Source of the DNA: Gammaproteobacteria bacterium
GTDB taxonomy: Bacteria > Pseudomonadota > Gammaproteobacteria > Chromatiales > Chromatiaceae
Reading direction: 5' to 3'
Assembly: GCA_020445255.1 (NCBI GenBank)
Contig: JAGRGY010000001.1
Coordinates: 1 to 64,000 of the forward strand
DNA length: 64,000 bases
How positions within the stretch are numbered: position 1 is the stretch's first letter; every line of letters begins with the position of its first letter. This document shows positions 63,667 to 64,000 of the stretch, piece by piece. Below the pieces are notes generated by a model. It was given only the letters and a program-made list of their open reading frames with translations, was not told the DNA's origin and did no database searches. A program made the position numbers and the translations under genes.

Positions 63667-64000
63667 TGCGCATGCTGCGCCTGTGGCGCGACCGGCTGCG
63701 TCATCCCGAACGCTACCGTGAGCTGCCAAGTCTGATGCAGGTACCCGCGCTGTCACGAGAGGCGCTTGACCGACTGCAGCGCGAACGCTTCGATGCGATC
63801 GTGCGCCATGCCGCGGAAAAAACCGACTTCTACGCGCGACACTTCGCTGGTCGGCTGCCGCGCGAAGGCGAGCCGATCCGGCCCGAGTCGCTTCCGGTTC
63901 TCGGCAAACAGGATGTGCGTGAATGCCGCGACGCGATGCTGGCGCGTGACGTGCCCCGCGACAGCGTGCGCCTCGGCCATACCGGTGGTTCCACCGGTGA
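63663..64000 (+). CDS. CapK/PaaK-type adenylate-forming enzyme (N-terminal part, runs off the window)
   Basis: The first 112 codons of a protein that looks like the phenylacetate-CoA ligase/CapK family. ERFDAIVRHAAEKTDFYARHFAG (about 41-63) and SLPVLGKQDVREC match the helical N-terminus of these proteins. GHTGGSTG at the window edge is the ATP-binding loop (usually TSGSTG). In surface-polysaccharide clusters such proteins are common but poorly understood. They may activate a carboxylate for attachment to a sugar. The ATG overlaps the previous stop (ATGA), so the three genes from 60285 form an operon. Confidence 0.8.
   Translation, partial: MMRMLRLWRDRLRHPERYRELPSLMQVPALSREALDRLQRERFDAIVRHAAEKTDFYARHFAGRLPREGEPIRPESLPVLGKQDVRECRDAMLARDVPRDSVRLGHTGGSTG

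Overview
The window is high-GC chromosomal DNA from a gammaproteobacterium. The evidence is the gene order yrbG-kdsD-kdsC-lptCAB next to mlaFEDCB-murA, the sspA-sspB pair behind a petABC (cytochrome bc1) operon, a short-form HisG, fetAB, and a DegS/AlgW-type protease. A bc1 complex together with polysaccharide-ligase genes of the exosortase-associated type would suit a Chromatiales-like or sulfur-oxidising lineage. That placement is inference.

Layout. 1-31240 is mostly conserved core: the LPS Kdo and transport operon on the minus strand (1-3867); two small or odd genes; the Mla phospholipid-transport operon and murA; hisG, hisD, an unknown membrane gene and hisC; a small secreted protein, a small CxxC protein and a DegS-like protease on the minus strand; a Nif3-family gene; petABC ending in a strong hairpin terminator; and sspAB. 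A first small surface-glycan cluster (20861-26082: CDP-glycerol-transferase-like protein, flippase, two glycosyltransferases) is embedded here. It is followed by fetAB-trmB-thiG-thiS on the minus strand and an acyl-CoA ligase.

31487-49515 looks like an accessory island. It starts at a tRNA-Gly(CCC) gene followed by a decayed IS3-family transposase. It then holds a mostly minus-strand exopolysaccharide locus: flippase, sulfotransferase, secreted propeller-like protein, secreted PL14-like polysaccharide lyase, GT2, polysaccharide pyruvyl transferase, O-antigen-ligase-like protein of the exosortase A-associated type, acetyltransferase-like protein, GT4, a membrane-anchored sugar dehydrogenase fused to cytochrome c, and a methyltransferase. 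Several 350-800 bp stretches without convincing genes lie between these units. The gene set predicts a sulfated, pyruvylated and possibly acylated polysaccharide with its own lyase and an oxidative step linked to the respiratory chain. This is the best candidate in the window for an undescribed system.

49165-60000 is a chemosensory neighbourhood: a STAS protein, three methyl-accepting chemotaxis proteins, an OFA-type MFS transporter and a CHRD-domain gene. The two large PAS-containing MCPs are convergent paralogues, and each is preceded by a good sigma-28 (FliA) promoter. From 60285 to the end a three-gene plus-strand operon begins: a thiamine-diphosphate enzyme of the acetolactate-synthase type, a glycosyltransferase-like protein and a CapK/PaaK-type adenylate-forming enzyme cut by the window edge.
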